Positions 24,951-37,305 of a stretch of DNA of 64,000 nucleotides are shown piece after piece (position 1 is the stretch's first letter; each line of letters opens with the position of its first letter). Position numbers and translations under genes: made by a program. This stretch comes from Limnoperna fortunei (Eukaryota > Mollusca > Bivalvia > Mytilida > Modiolidae), in contig OX104122.1 of assembly GCA_944474755.1 (NCBI GenBank), positions 3,032,751 through 3,096,750 of the forward strand, written 5' to 3'. The notes beneath the pieces are model-generated. The model saw only the letters and a program-made list of their open reading frames with translations. It searched no databases and was not told the origin of the DNA.

Positions 24951-26633
24951 CTACTTGTACACTTCATAAAGGAAACAAGTATTGTAGTAATTAGCTACAA
25001 GAAGTTGTTTCATGCTTCTTTCATAGTGTATTGCTGCTGCATTATTGAGGCCGTCCTTCTCCGACAAAATTTGTCTACTATTTTGTCCATCGGCAGACAA
25101 CACTATCACAGTAATACCCGCATTACTAACAACGTACACGTGTCCGTCATCATCGACTGATATTCCACGTGAATTATAAAGAAATTTCTGGTCTGTAAAT
25201 GTCCATATCGTGCTACCTTTCATGTCACAACAGGTGACAGTGCTAGTGCTGGGATTGCTGTAGTACAGTTTGTCTTTATATGAAGCAATATAGCAATAGT
25301 GTGGTAAATTACATCTGACAACGTTTGTTGTGTTCTCACCATTGATGTCCATCATCTCGATTCCCTTTCCTTCAACGCAATACACAAGTGATCCGTTCAC
25401 TGATGTTATACCATAACAACGACTGTCTTTGGCAATGAACTTTAAATTTTTGCCACTGTTGATATCTATAATGGTTATTCCAGAAGGTGAATGATAACCG
25501 GTTGTCAAGGCGACAGTCGTGTTACTTATGCACGTAACATCAAAGGCACTGTAAGGCTTTACTGCTACTTGACACAAGAATTTACCGTCATTATCAGTAA
25601 CAACTAAAGGTTTCTGTGACGAATGATCACAGAAAATCAGTCTACCGTCCATTAGGATACCACATCCACGTATAGTATCAAGGTTAGTCTTAACTTTATG
25701 GGTTAGTTCCAGTTTGATAATTTGAATAGATGCAGACTGCACACCAACTAACTGAGCTTGCTTCTCTTTTTGCTTAACAAGAGAAAGATCACTTGGGCTT
25801 GTAATTACACGGACGGACCCGAATGTTTTAATATTATCTGGAATGCTACTAAATATTTCATTTACACTTAACTCAAGTGCAATTTTGTCAAGATGTCCAT
25901 TATCAATGATTGATTGAAGAAACTTTTCGGTTGTTGTAATCTCACTCGAAATCTGTCGTAATGCAAAGAATGTTTGAAGATCGGTTGAATGTTTTATCAC
26001 ATTCTTGAGTTGACGTATCGAAGAGGAATTGTTTTCTCTCTTTTCTTTTAGAAGTTTTAACGCAGTTTCTATCTCTTTTCTGGCAATTTGTTCTATGTCC
26101 AAAAGGTCTTTCCTCACAACACCTTCCATCTGATCAATGTGTTCATTTATTTTCTGGCGGATTTGAGTAATTTCAGACAGAAGTATCTCCTTTTGGTCAT
26201 TCAATAGTTTTATTTTGTCTTTAAGTTTATCCTCAATATTCAAGATATTCTCACTGATATCGACCAAACACTGTTCGGTTTCTCGGAAGGTCTCTGATGT
26301 CTTCACGTTCTTAATAATCTTACTTAACGCTATCACATCCTTGCAGTCCAAATGTCCTTCAGTACATTGTGGACAGAGAAGCTTATCATGACTTTGGCAA
26401 AACATCTGGTATTTTTAATCATGATCGCTGCAGGAGCCGCCAGCAGACGAGATGGATGGTGTCTGATAGTCTTTGACTGGAATTGTAGCATGGTTTTTTG
26501 ATGCTTTCGAAATTGCATGGAACTCTTTACATTCAGTACATAATGCCTGCTCACATTCAGTACACCAGTCGGTGGACTGTTTGTATAGGTGACGCTCGTC
26601 ACATATAGTGCAACTTTTTGATATGTCTGCCAT
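24951..26633 (-). CDS. B-box/coiled-coil/NHL-type (RING-less TRIM-like) protein, copy B, one nonsense codon
   Basis: One coding exon on minus, 560 codons from the ATG at 26633. A splice acceptor (TTTCTTACAG on the minus strand) sits about 10 bp upstream, so a 5' UTR intron is likely. B-box 1 has C8, C11, C24, C27, C32, C35, H39 and H48. B-box 2 has C68, H71, C79, H82, C87, C90, H94 and C97. A coiled coil follows at about 105-240, then a propeller-like C-terminal half with repeated blade motifs (FDVTCISNTTVALTTG, GISVDDDGHVYVV, LLVANYY). There is no RING finger, so ubiquitin ligase activity is doubtful. Codon 73 is TAA inside B-box 2, while both paralogues have GAA there. Everything downstream is open, and a Met four codons later could start a 484-residue product lacking B-box 1 and half of B-box 2. 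It could be a recent pseudogene, a polymorphic null, or an N-truncated gene. Confidence 0.85.
26415..26417 (-). other. In-frame premature stop (TAA) in copy B
   Basis: The minus strand reads CAT GAT TAA AAA TAC CAG. Copy C reads CAC GAT GAA AAT TAC CAG and copy A has GAA at the same place. The ancestral codon was therefore probably GAA, and one G-to-T change made the stop. Confidence 0.85.
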
Positions 26634-26700
26634 GTGAATTATTCTGTAAGAAATTAAATAAGCATTACACTAACGTTAGTAGGATTCAATAATTTGTATA

Positions 26701-27259
26701 AAATGTCTATTATTGTCTTTATTTCTCTTACTTTAGACTTCAGAATTCCTATTTTGTTAACTGTAAACAATCCTATTATTGTTTTCTTGGTTTAATGCAA
26801 AAGGTAAACAACAATAGAATGATTTTACTTACAATAGCACGTTGCATGTGCATTATTTTGTGTAAAAAATTAAGTTAAACCTATATAATTGGACAATTCT
26901 ATCTGACGTTTGGTGAGAAACCATGAAAACCATGCAAGATCGATCAATTCAAATTTAATTTTTGTTGTACAACAGTTTAATTATGTTATGAAAACTTTCC
27001 AACAGAAAATAAATATTTATACAGTATTTAATTGATATATTACATACAAAATATTTATCTTGATGTTATATATATTCAGATGTAAATTGCATGCTTCATG
27101 TAATAAAGTATTAACTTTATTTTGTCTCTAAGAAAATGGCAATATTACTTACTCATATTTTAATAATATTAAGGATCAAAGGCAGAGAGCCTAGTTTTTC
27201 TCGACAGGCAATATTTAGAGGTTGTGTTTGTCACCTTTAGTGTTTATTTGAAAAATTTT
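26701..27259. other. Gene-free stretch
   Basis: AT-rich sequence upstream of copy B. Any 5' UTR exon of that gene should lie here or beyond, but no promoter or donor can be singled out. Confidence 0.45.
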
Positions 27260-28310
27260 GTATGTATTTTTTAAATCAATAGGAATTCTATTTCTTTTGA
27301 TAAGTATTGATCAAATACTTTATTGGATTTCATTTGAATGACCACTATATTTCTGATCGTCATACAATAGAATGGGTTTGAGTGTATGATTAAATATATG
27401 TATCATTGTTGTAGGCATTGGTTTATCACCAGGAAAAGTATCTTCGCATTTTGTATAGATAACGGAAACACTGAAATTAATGCTTTGATATGTGTAATGT
27501 TTTACTGATTCAAGGTATCTTTATATTTAATTTTAATATCTTTTAATCTTCCGGCTTTGCTAAAGACAAGCACTTTGGTCTTAATTCTGTTTATGGTATT
27601 CCACATTTGTTAGCAAATGCAGATAGTTTGTTTACACAGTTTTGTTATCGGGGGGTGGGTGTTATCCACACTCTGATGTTGATAACAGATAACAGAACCA
27701 CATGATAAGCATACGGTAGAATGTTAAGTGTCGAATCATTTAAAGGGATCGGGTCACATGAACTATCAAAATATGTAGGCAAGTCATTTAGATAAATATT
27801 AAACAAATTTGATCTAAGGTAATCTCCTTGCCTTAATTCAAAGTTTAAATAAAAGAAGTGTGTTCTACATATTTATCAATTCTAACACACGATTCTGAAC
27901 AGCTGTAAATATTTATTTAAACAATTAAAATTATGAACCTATTCCTATGGATTTAAGTTTGTAAAAAAAGATGTAAATGTGGAATGGAGTCAAACCCTCC
28001 CTTAAAATCTACATAACACGTATGTAGTGGTTTTGACTTATTGTTTCATATATATTTTGGTATGAAGTAATTTATTGGAAACATATGATCTATTGTTCGC
28101 CAGCCTTTCATGAGCGCTATATTTTTTTCTTAATAAATTCATGGACGTTATATATTTAGCGCGTCCGTCATGTAATGTCTGATTAAAAATCTTTCCTATA
28201 TTATGAGCTCTTGTTATCTCTTTATAGTTTGAAGGGTCAAATTTGGATAATGGCTTATAAATGGGGCATATATGGGGATCGAAATAATTCTTTAAGGGCA
28301 AGAATATATA
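27260..28310 (-). pseudogene. Degenerate non-LTR retrotransposon (LINE) reverse transcriptase
   Basis: On minus, the pieces in order are as follows. At 28301-28038, DPSNYKEITRAHNIGKIFNQ (the PSNYRGI..LGK start of a LINE RT). At about 28010-27960, VDFKGGFDSIPHLHLF (the VDF..AFDSV motif A). At about 27850-27720, ELRQGDYLRSNLFNIYLNDL followed by a decayed YADD box (LPYAYHVVLLS). At about 27580-27540, TKVLVFSKAGRLKD. At about 27420-27370, HIFNHTLKPILLYDD (the FDHT.KPILLYG thumb region). Several stops and frameshifts separate the pieces. Endonuclease and termini were not found. The family cannot be fixed more closely than a RTE/L2/CR1-like LINE. Confidence 0.75.
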
Positions 28311-31300
28311 CTGCTTTTACCACGGGTTTGCACTTTATGTCCAAATGGACATAAACGGCCAACCGGCGGTAAAATCCTGGCAGAAGGGGGAGGGTTGATA
28401 TTAAAAAGTTTTCTTGGCGGCTTTAACAACTAGCAGTGACATTGCATTAGAAACATGTTAGAAATCGCCGGTATTGTATAGCTAACCTTTTACACATGTT
28501 TACAACAAAATTCATAATTTAGACGTGTACCTGAAAATGCATCTGCAGTTGTATTTCGTTCGAAATGGTGTCTGCGTAAAGTCTTTAACTATTATTGCTT
28601 TTCCCGACTATTTTGCAAACTAATGTGATCATTAATATAATATTTGGATTCGGGCACACCCTGATTAAAATTAAGCTCTAACTAGCAACCCTTGTAATGA
28701 CACTTTGGTGATACACGTATATGACTACTTTAACAATTGGCCACCGATGCCCCTTTCAACAATCCTTCTTACAGAAAACGTCTCGTTAATCTAAATGTCA
28801 AAAATAGTTCGATGGATATCGATTCAATCACAGAGTTTACCAACAATTGCATACAATAGTTAAATTTACGTTGCTTTCATGAATGACACTACTCCATACT
28901 TTACTTGGGGAATTTTGCGCTTGTTGAATTTATCGTTTTATAATAGGTATTGTTTTCTATTTGGATATACTTAAGCATCATTTGAGTGTCCGCCAAAAGC
29001 TCGTTTAGAATTACCCCCACCCTCACAACAAAAAAGCATCGCACAACAACATTTTAATGTACGATATATTTTACAGGGCAAATTTAAGATTGACCTGTTT
29101 ATGTTATACGGCATGAATACTTAAATGATCACAGGCAGGAATATCTGGACAAAAAGGAGTGGGTATACAGGCATATCTAATAAACTGATCAGTGATCAAT
29201 GGCGTCTTAGCTTCGAGCTGCCTGCTATTAACCGACTAAAGTCTCAAGCGCTGGAAGAATTTGAAGAACATCATCAGCTACAATGCTTATGTACCGCCTA
29301 CAGAACGAAAAAGGCGCAGTAATCGCCTGGATACATAAATTATACCGCAAGAATTGATCGAGACCTAGTACTGTAGGAACATCGGTCATTTACCGCATGC
29401 ATGAAGAATGGGTCGTAGTACTCCTCTGGATCGAATATTATAGTTTTACCGCGTGATCCGAACAGAAACAAAATTGTTAGGAGAACATCATTCAGACCGC
29501 ATTCAACACGAGGAGATCGGATAATCAGATAATTCAACGACAACACCGATTTCATCATGAAGAGACCAGAGTACTCGGCGGGAACAATTGATTTCCTGGA
29601 CCAGATTGAAGTTCTTGATTGTATGTTTTGACTGTTTAGTATACCGAATTGTCAGGAGGTCGGTGTACCTCTAGGAATTGTCAGGCATACCGGACAAAGA
29701 TGAGGTGAAAACATGTATTCGCAGGAAACCAACGCATAATTGGGATGCATTTACTCGATGAGAATTGAGTTATATCTCGTCTACCAAGAAAGGTAGGAGT
29801 ACTAAAAGGGAACATTCAAATAAAGAAAACTTACGAGACTATTGCCAAGTTCATTAGACAAGTGTTTCAGCAGATCACTGGTTACTTTTTTGTGCTTGTT
29901 CTGATTTTGAAGTAAAAAAATATGTAACGTCACCGTGTTATTTGATGCTAATTATATGTTCCTACCTTGTTTGCTTTAGAGTAGCACAAATATTTTCTAT
30001 TCAAATTGTCTCTACGCCCCCTCTCGACTAGTGATGCGTATTAAGACACGTGCCATCTTTGATATATCTATAGTGAACAACAAGCGGAATTGGTCAACAG
30101 CTGATGTACTTGTCCAATAGAAACACGTATAATTTACAACGTCTGTTAAAACATACCCACCGTAATACAGTCGCAAAGTCCAATATAATTATTAGATACA
30201 CGTCATCTGACTACAATGTTATCAGCTGTAATCTGCATAATGTAAATAGACTTAACACAAAATTTTATGCTATCTAACATTAATATTTTAAAATTTAAAA
30301 TCTGTATCTTTATCTGTCTTATTTTCCTCTCGGGTAGAATGCTTTTTTTGTCCACGTTATTTTAACGGATATTTGAGGCTATGTAGTCTATATGAATTGT
30401 TTTCTGGTTGTTTGTACTCGATGTTGTTCTGACAACAATTGTGAGTTTCCCCATAGAAAGTCTTTTTCACCCAATACGAAACTTAACGACATATCACGAT
30501 GATATTGCTGCAAAATTGCCGAAAATCGCCGAAGTAAACAATTACAAACTAGTATATGTTACATGTATACACAATACAAACCAACAAAGTTAACATATGT
30601 AAATTAAAACTTTTCCTATCTTCATAAGAAAGCTCAACATTACAGCGACATATTATTACTCTGGTAACTTTACTTGGTCCTCATTGAATTCAAAACAAGA
30701 AGTTGTGGTTAAAACATAAGTTGCTACAAATAGCTATTTTCATTAAAGCCATACTTAGATTTAGCCACATGAAACATTACAAGTTATGCCATGGTAATAC
30801 ATATATCCAAAAAATCTATACCCAACTGCACAACAACAAAAAACAAAAAACAAAAACAAACACAAGACTGGCGCCTGTTTCTATCCATCTGACAAATGAA
30901 CTAGCTTTATTAGTGACGTCATTTTGTAAACTTTATAACACATTCTTAGACTTTAAACTAGGTGCGCTGGTCAGATAATTTTTAGCGAAGACATGGTATT
31001 TTGAGACAATAATGTTGTCACTATGGTGAACTTAAGGTAAAATCAGTAATACATAAAATGTTATTATGGTCAGCTATGTAATTAAATTAGTATATTGGTT
31101 TTCTTTCATCCGGAAATTGGTGCTGTCACGCAGTGAATATTACAAAAATTTAATAAATAATTTGAAGTTATTATTGCAAGAGAAATCATATTGTTTTAAA
31201 CAAGCTGTTTTCGTTCTTGATCTATTTTTAAAAAAAAGCTCGTTACAAACCCACGTATGACATTCTCGTGACGTCAACTTTATAGAAAGACGACACGTGA

Positions 31301-32230
31301 CCACTGGAATGCAAAGGCACTGTTATAAAAGTCATATAAATCATCCAATGTGCGGTCCTTGCATTTAGGCCGCGCCTAAAGTCATATAACTATACCCGAG
31401 GCCACTTGTGAATGTTGTGCTAATAAAAAGGAAATACCATCGTCTGGGAACCAGAATAGAACCGGCGCGAAATGGGTGGAAAATGTTATCGGCAATATGT
31501 GCGTGCCTGTTGGAACGTGCAGTCTATCTCACCTACTGAGACAGAGTAATCTCATAAGCAGGAAGTCTCCAGATAGTTCTATTCCTTGGATTAGGAATGT
31601 ATATGCAACAAAACAATTTTAGATTAAAAACAAATCATACCCTTTAATAACTTATAGCTTTTAAATTTGATAGATAACTATCCCATACCAGATCCATTAA
31701 TCAACAAATGCAAGGCGTTCAGTGAAACAATCGACAAGATGCTTGAAGAAGTCGATCGATCAGTCCACAAATCCACAACACTAGACGTTAGAATCAATCG
31801 AAAGCAATGTAGCGTGAGACAATAAACGCGCATAGGGATACAGACGCTCAAATATCAATCAATCAATCAATCCTAGTAACATTCTCAGATATAGACACTA
31901 TTATAGTCAGATAATGTATTCTGAGAGTTTCTTTCAATCACTTCTTATACGGACAAAGAAAACAATGATGTACAAAGTAAATACTGATCTCTTACACTCA
32001 CCGATCCTTTTAAATACGGTGCACTCGACTAACATTTTCACCAACAAAGGCTGTGAGCCGAAAATTAGTCAACAGGATTACCAGTTTTCTCGCCAAAAGT
32101 CGGGTTCTTTAATATCCTACTCCAAAGCGGACTTCAAGGCATAGCTGCAAAATTGCGTGAAACCACATTCAATCAAACAAAAACATGCTATCGTGTGCGA
32201 TGGACATTTAGCATTGTTTTGATTTATCTG
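28311..32230. other. Long gene-free stretch before the satellite
   Basis: It contains short open frames at 29125-29322 (plus) and 29340-29558 (minus) with no recognisable domain, a possible SINE tail near 30497-30530 (GATATTGCTGCAAAATTGCC), and a (TCAA)n run near 31855-31872 that may end a retroelement. No gene can be supported. Confidence 0.45.
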
Positions 32231-34698
32231 ATAGTCAGGTATAGCTATAAACAGTCATCAACATAGTCAGGTATAGCTATAAACAGTCATCAACATAGTC
32301 AGGTATAGCTATAAACAGTCATCAACATAGTCAGGTATAGCTATAAACAGTCATCAACATAGTCAGGTATAGCTATAAACAGTCATCAACATAGTCAGGT
32401 ATAGCTATAAACAGTCATCAACATAGTCAGGTATAGCTATAAACAGTCATCAACATAGTCAGGTATAGCTATAAACAGTCATCAACATAGTCAGGTATAG
32501 CTATAAACAGTCATCAACATAGTCAGGTATAGCTATAAACAGTCATCAACATAGTCAGGTATAGCTATAAACAGTCATCAACATAGTCAGGTATAGCTAT
32601 AAACAGTCATCAACATAGTCAGGTATAGCTATAAACAGTCATCAACATAGTCAGGTATAGCTATAAACAGTCATCAACATAGTCAGGTATAGCTATAAAC
32701 AGTCATCAACATAGTCAGGTATAGATATAAACAGTCATCAACATAGTCAGGTATAGCTATAAACAGTCATCAACATAGTCAGGTATAGATATAAACAGTC
32801 ATCAACATAGTCAGGTATAGCTATAAACAGTCATCAACATAGTCAGGTATAGCTATAAACAGTCATCAACATAGTCAGGTATAGCTATAAACAGTCATCA
32901 ACATAGTCAGGTATAGCTATAAACAGTCATCAACATAGTCAGGTATAGATATAAACAGTCATCAACATAGTCAGGTATAGCTATAAACAGTCATCAACAT
33001 AGTCAGGTATAGCTATAAACAGTCATCAACATAGTCAGGTATAGCTATAAACAGTCATCAACATAGTCAGGTATAGCTACAAACAGTCATCAACATAGTC
33101 AGGTATAGCTATAAACAGTCATCAACATAGTCAGGTATAGCTATAAACAGTCATCAACATAGTCAGGTATAGATATAAACAGTCATCAACATAGTCAGGT
33201 ATAGCTATAAACAGTCATCAACATAGTCAGGTATAGCTATAAACAGTCATCAACATAGTCAGGTATAGCTATAAACAGTCATCAACATAGTCAGGTATAG
33301 CTATAAACAGTCATCAACATAGTCAGGTATAGCTATAAACAGTCATCAACATAGTCAGGTATAGCTATAAACAGTCATCAACATAGTCAGGTATAGCTAT
33401 AAACAGTCATCAACATAGTCAGGTATAGCTATAAACAGTCATCAACATAGTCAGGTATAGCTATAAACAGTCATCAACATAGTCAGGTATAGCTATAAAC
33501 AGTCATCAACATAGTCAGGTATAGCTATAAACAGTCATCAACATAGTCAGGTATAGCTATAAACAGTCATCAACATAGTCAGGTATAGCTATAAACAGTC
33601 ATCAACATAGTCAGGTATAGCTATAAACAGTCATCAACATAGTCAGGTATAGCTATAAACAGTCATCAACATAGTCAGGTATAGCTATAAACAGTCATCA
33701 ACATAGTCAGGTATAGCTATAAACAGTCATCAACATAGTCAGGTATAGCTATAAACAGTCATCAACATAGTCAGGTATAGCTATAAACAGTCATCAACAT
33801 AGTCAGGTATAGCTATAAACAGTCATCAACATAGTCAGGTATAGCTATAAACAGTCATCAACATAGTCAGGTATAGCTATAAACAGTCATCAACATAGTC
33901 AGGTATAGCTATAAACAGTCATCAACATAGTCAGGTATAGCTATAAACAGTCATCAACATAGTCAGGTATAGCTATAAACAGTCATCAACATGGTCAGGT
34001 ATAGCTATAAACAGTCATCAACATAGTCAGGTATAGCTATAAACAGTCATCAACATAGTCAGGTATAGCTATAAACAGTCATCAACATGGTCAGGTATAG
34101 CTATAAACAGTCATCAACATAGTCAGGTATAGCTATAAACAGTCATCAACATAGTCAGGTATAGCTATAAACAGTCATCAACATAGTCAGGTATAGCTAT
34201 AAACAGTCATCAACATAGTCAGGTATAGCTATAAACAGTCATCAACATAGTCAGGTATAGCTATAAACAGTCATCAACATAGTCAGGTATAGATATAAAC
34301 AGTCATCAACATAGTCAGGTATAGATATAAACAGTCATCAACATAGTCAGGTATAGATATAAACAGTCATCAACATAGTCAGGTATAGCTATAAACAGTC
34401 ATCAACATAGTCAGGTATAGCTATAAACAGTCATCAACATAGTCAGGTATAGCTATAAACAGTCATCAACATAGTCAGGTATAGCTATAAACAGTCATCA
34501 ACATAGTCAGGTATAGCTATAAACAGTCATCAACATAGTCAGGTATAGCTATAAACAGTCATCAACATAGTCAGGTATAGCTATAAACAGTCATCAACAT
34601 AGTCAGGTATAGCTATAAACAGTCATCAACATAGTCAGGTATAGCTATAAACAGTCATCAACATAGTCAGGTATAGCTATAAACAGTCATCAACATAG
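32231..34698. repeat. Homogeneous 32-bp satellite, about 77 units
   Basis: The unit is CATAGTCAGGTATAGCTATA followed by AACAGTCATCAA, exactly 32 bp, giving about 2468 bp. Nearly all copies are identical. Rare variants include GTATAGATATA (several, for example a run near 34287-34370), CATGGTCAGG near 33991 and 34087, and GCTACAAAC near 33077. Each standard unit contains the 10-bp palindrome TATAGCTATA. There is no coding potential: the frames are interrupted by TAG and TAA in the unit. Confidence 0.96.
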
Positions 34699-37305
34699 TA
34701 TAGTGGTCTTACTGGGGTGTTCCGACCTGATCGAAATGTACGGTGGTCACAAATGATGTGTTCCGTGCTGAACAATACCTTCGGTGGTCTCAGTGGTGTG
34801 TTCCGACCTGATCAACACGTATGGTGGTCTGCGTGGTGTTCCAATCTGATCAACACGTACGGTTGTCTCAGTGGTGTGTTCCGACACCTGATCAACACGT
34901 ATGGCGGTCTCAATACTGTGTAACGACCTGATCAACACGTACGGTGGTCTTATTGGTGTGTTCCAACCTGATCAACACGCACGGCGGTCTCAGTGCTGTG
35001 TAGCGACCTGATCAACATAACGGCGGTCTCATTGGTGTGTTCCGACCTGATCAACACGTACGGTGTCTAAGTGGTGTGTTCCGACCTGATCGACACGTAC
35101 GGTGGTCTTAGTGTTTTGTAATGACGTGATCAACACCTACGGTGGTGTCATTGGTGTGTTCCGACTTGATCAACACGTAAGGCGGTCTCAGTGGTGTGTT
35201 CCGACATGATCAGCACGTACGGTGGTCTAAGTGGTGTGTTCCGACCTAATAAACACGTATGGTGGTCTCAGTGGTTGTTCCGACCTGATCAACGGGTATG
35301 GTGGTCTCAAGGGTGTTTTCCAACCTGATCAAAACGTACGGTGGTCTCAGTGGTGTGTTCCGACCTGATCAAAACGTAATCTTTGGTGCGCTACGGCCTG
35401 ACCAACACGTACGTTGTCTAATTGGTGAGTTCTAATCTCATCAACACGTACCGGGGTCTAAGTGGTGTGTACCGTCCTGATCTAAACATACGATGTTTCT
35501 ACTGGTGTGTTCTTACCTGATCAACACCTACGATGATCTCAGTGGTGTGTTTCGACATGATCAACACATACGGCGGTCTCGGTGGTGTGTTTTGACCTGA
35601 TCAACACGTACGATGGTCTCACTTGTGTTTTCCGAACTGATCAACAGGAACGGTGGTCTCAGTAATGTGTTCCGACCTGATCAACACGTACTGTGGTCTC
35701 AGTGATTTTCTCCGACCTGATCAACGGGCATGGTAGTCTAAGTTGTGTGTTCCGAACTGATCAACACATACGGCGGTCTCAGTGATGTGTTCCGACTTGA
35801 TAAAAACGTACGGCAGTCTCGTCCTGATCAGCACGTAGGTTGGTCTCAGGTGTGTGTTCCGACTTGATCCACACGTACACTGGTCTCACTGGTGTGTTCC
35901 GACCTAATCAACACGTAGGTTGGTCTCAGTTGTGTGCTCCGACCTGATGAACACGTACTGTGGTCTCATTGATATTTTCCGACCTGATCAACGGGTATGG
36001 TAGTCTGAGTTGATTGTTTTGACTTGATCAACACGTACGGCGGTCTCAGTGGTGAGTTCCGACTTGATCAACACGTACGGCAGATTCAGTGCGGTGTAAC
36101 GGCCTGATCAACACGTACGGTGGTCTCAGTGGCGTGTTCCGACTTGATCAACACGTATTCTGATCTCGGTAGTGCGTGCCGACCTCATCAATACGTACGG
36201 TGGTTTCAGTGGTGTGTTCCGACCTAATAAACATGTACAGTGGTCTCAGTGGTTGTTCCGAACTGATCAACAAGTACGGTGGTCTCAGGGGTGGTCTCAG
36301 TGGTGTGTTCCGACCTGATCAAAACGTAATCGGTGGTGCGTTATGGCCTGATCAACACGTACGTTGTATCAGTGGTGAGTTCCAACCTGATCAGCACGTA
36401 CAGTGGTCTCAGTGGTGTGTAACGTCCTGATCTAAACGTACGGTGTTTCTACTGGTGTGTTCTTACCTGATCAACACCTACGATGATCTCAGTGGTGTGT
36501 ACCGACATGATCAACACATACGGCGGTCTCGGTGGTGTGTTTTTACCTGATTAACACGTATGATGGTCTCACTTGTGTTTTCCGAACTGATCAACAGGAA
36601 CGGTGGTCACGGTGGTGTGTCCCGACCTGATCAACACGTAGGTTATCTCAGTGGTGTGATCCGACCTGATCAACACGTACGGCGGTCTCAGTGGTGTGTT
36701 CCGACCTGACCAACGCGCACTGTGGTCTCACTGTTGTGTTCCGACTTATCAACATATACGGCGATCTCGATGGTGTGTTTTGACCTGATCAACACGTACG
36801 ATGGTCTCACTTTTTTGCAAACTGATCAACAGGAACGGTGGTCTCGGTGGTGTGTTCCGACCTGATCGACACGTACGGTTGTCTCAGTGATTTTTGCCGA
36901 CTTGATCAACAGGTATGGTAGTCTGAGTAGTGTGTTCCGACCTGATCAACACGTATGGTGGTCTCAGTTGTGTGTTCCGACCTGATCAACACGTATGGCT
37001 GTCTCAGTGTTGTTTAACGACCTGATCAACACGTACGGTGGTCTCATTGGTGTGTTTCGACCTGATCAACACGTACGGTGGTCTGAGTTGTGTGTTCCGA
37101 CCTGATCAACACGTCCGGTGCTCTTAGTGACATTTCCGACCTGATCAAAACGTACGGCGGTCTCAGTGGTGTGTTCCGACCTTATCAACACGTACGGTGG
37201 TCTCAGTGGTAAGTTCCGACCTGATCAACACGCTCGTCGGTCTCAAAGGTGTGTTCAGACCTGATCAACACGTATGGTGGTCTCAGTGGTATTTTCCGAC
37301 CTGTT
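34699..37305. repeat. Diverged 40-bp satellite, about 65 units
   Basis: The consensus is GTGTGTTCCGACCTGATCAA followed by CACGTACGGTGGTCTCAGTG. Units differ by many substitutions and small indels, unlike the adjoining 32-bp array. An internal block duplication is visible: a run with GATCAAAACGTAATC through GATCAACAGGAACGGTGG occurs near 35240-35660 and again near 36220-36610. Open frames in this array are artefacts. Confidence 0.93.

Larger units (their letters stand above)
21490..26700. repeat. Paralogous segment B (segmental duplication partner of 41310-45095)
   Basis: Homology to segment C starts near GATATCGCGAT (about 21500; 41325 in C) and continues colinearly through several markers: CTCTTTTTGTGAAAGCC, TGTAAAACTGTTT.GTGATGGCA, the single CTACATTTCGAGGGGCT unit, the Penelope-like tail, the point of the 38-bp array, and the whole TRIM-like gene. 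It ends just upstream of the gene near TAGTAGGATT. Segment-specific differences are a SINE near 22.2 kb and the 38-bp array in B, and a 40-bp array in C. Confidence 0.85.

Noticed and set aside
32231..34698. CRISPR-like appearance of regularly repeated 32-bp units
   Set aside because: Units are head-to-tail without unique spacers, in a eukaryotic setting with no cas genes; it is a satellite.
34717..36430. Open frames through the 40-bp satellite (for example 34717-34923 and 36176-36430)
   Set aside because: They are chance frames in a diverged tandem array; the same amino-acid phrases simply echo the unit.
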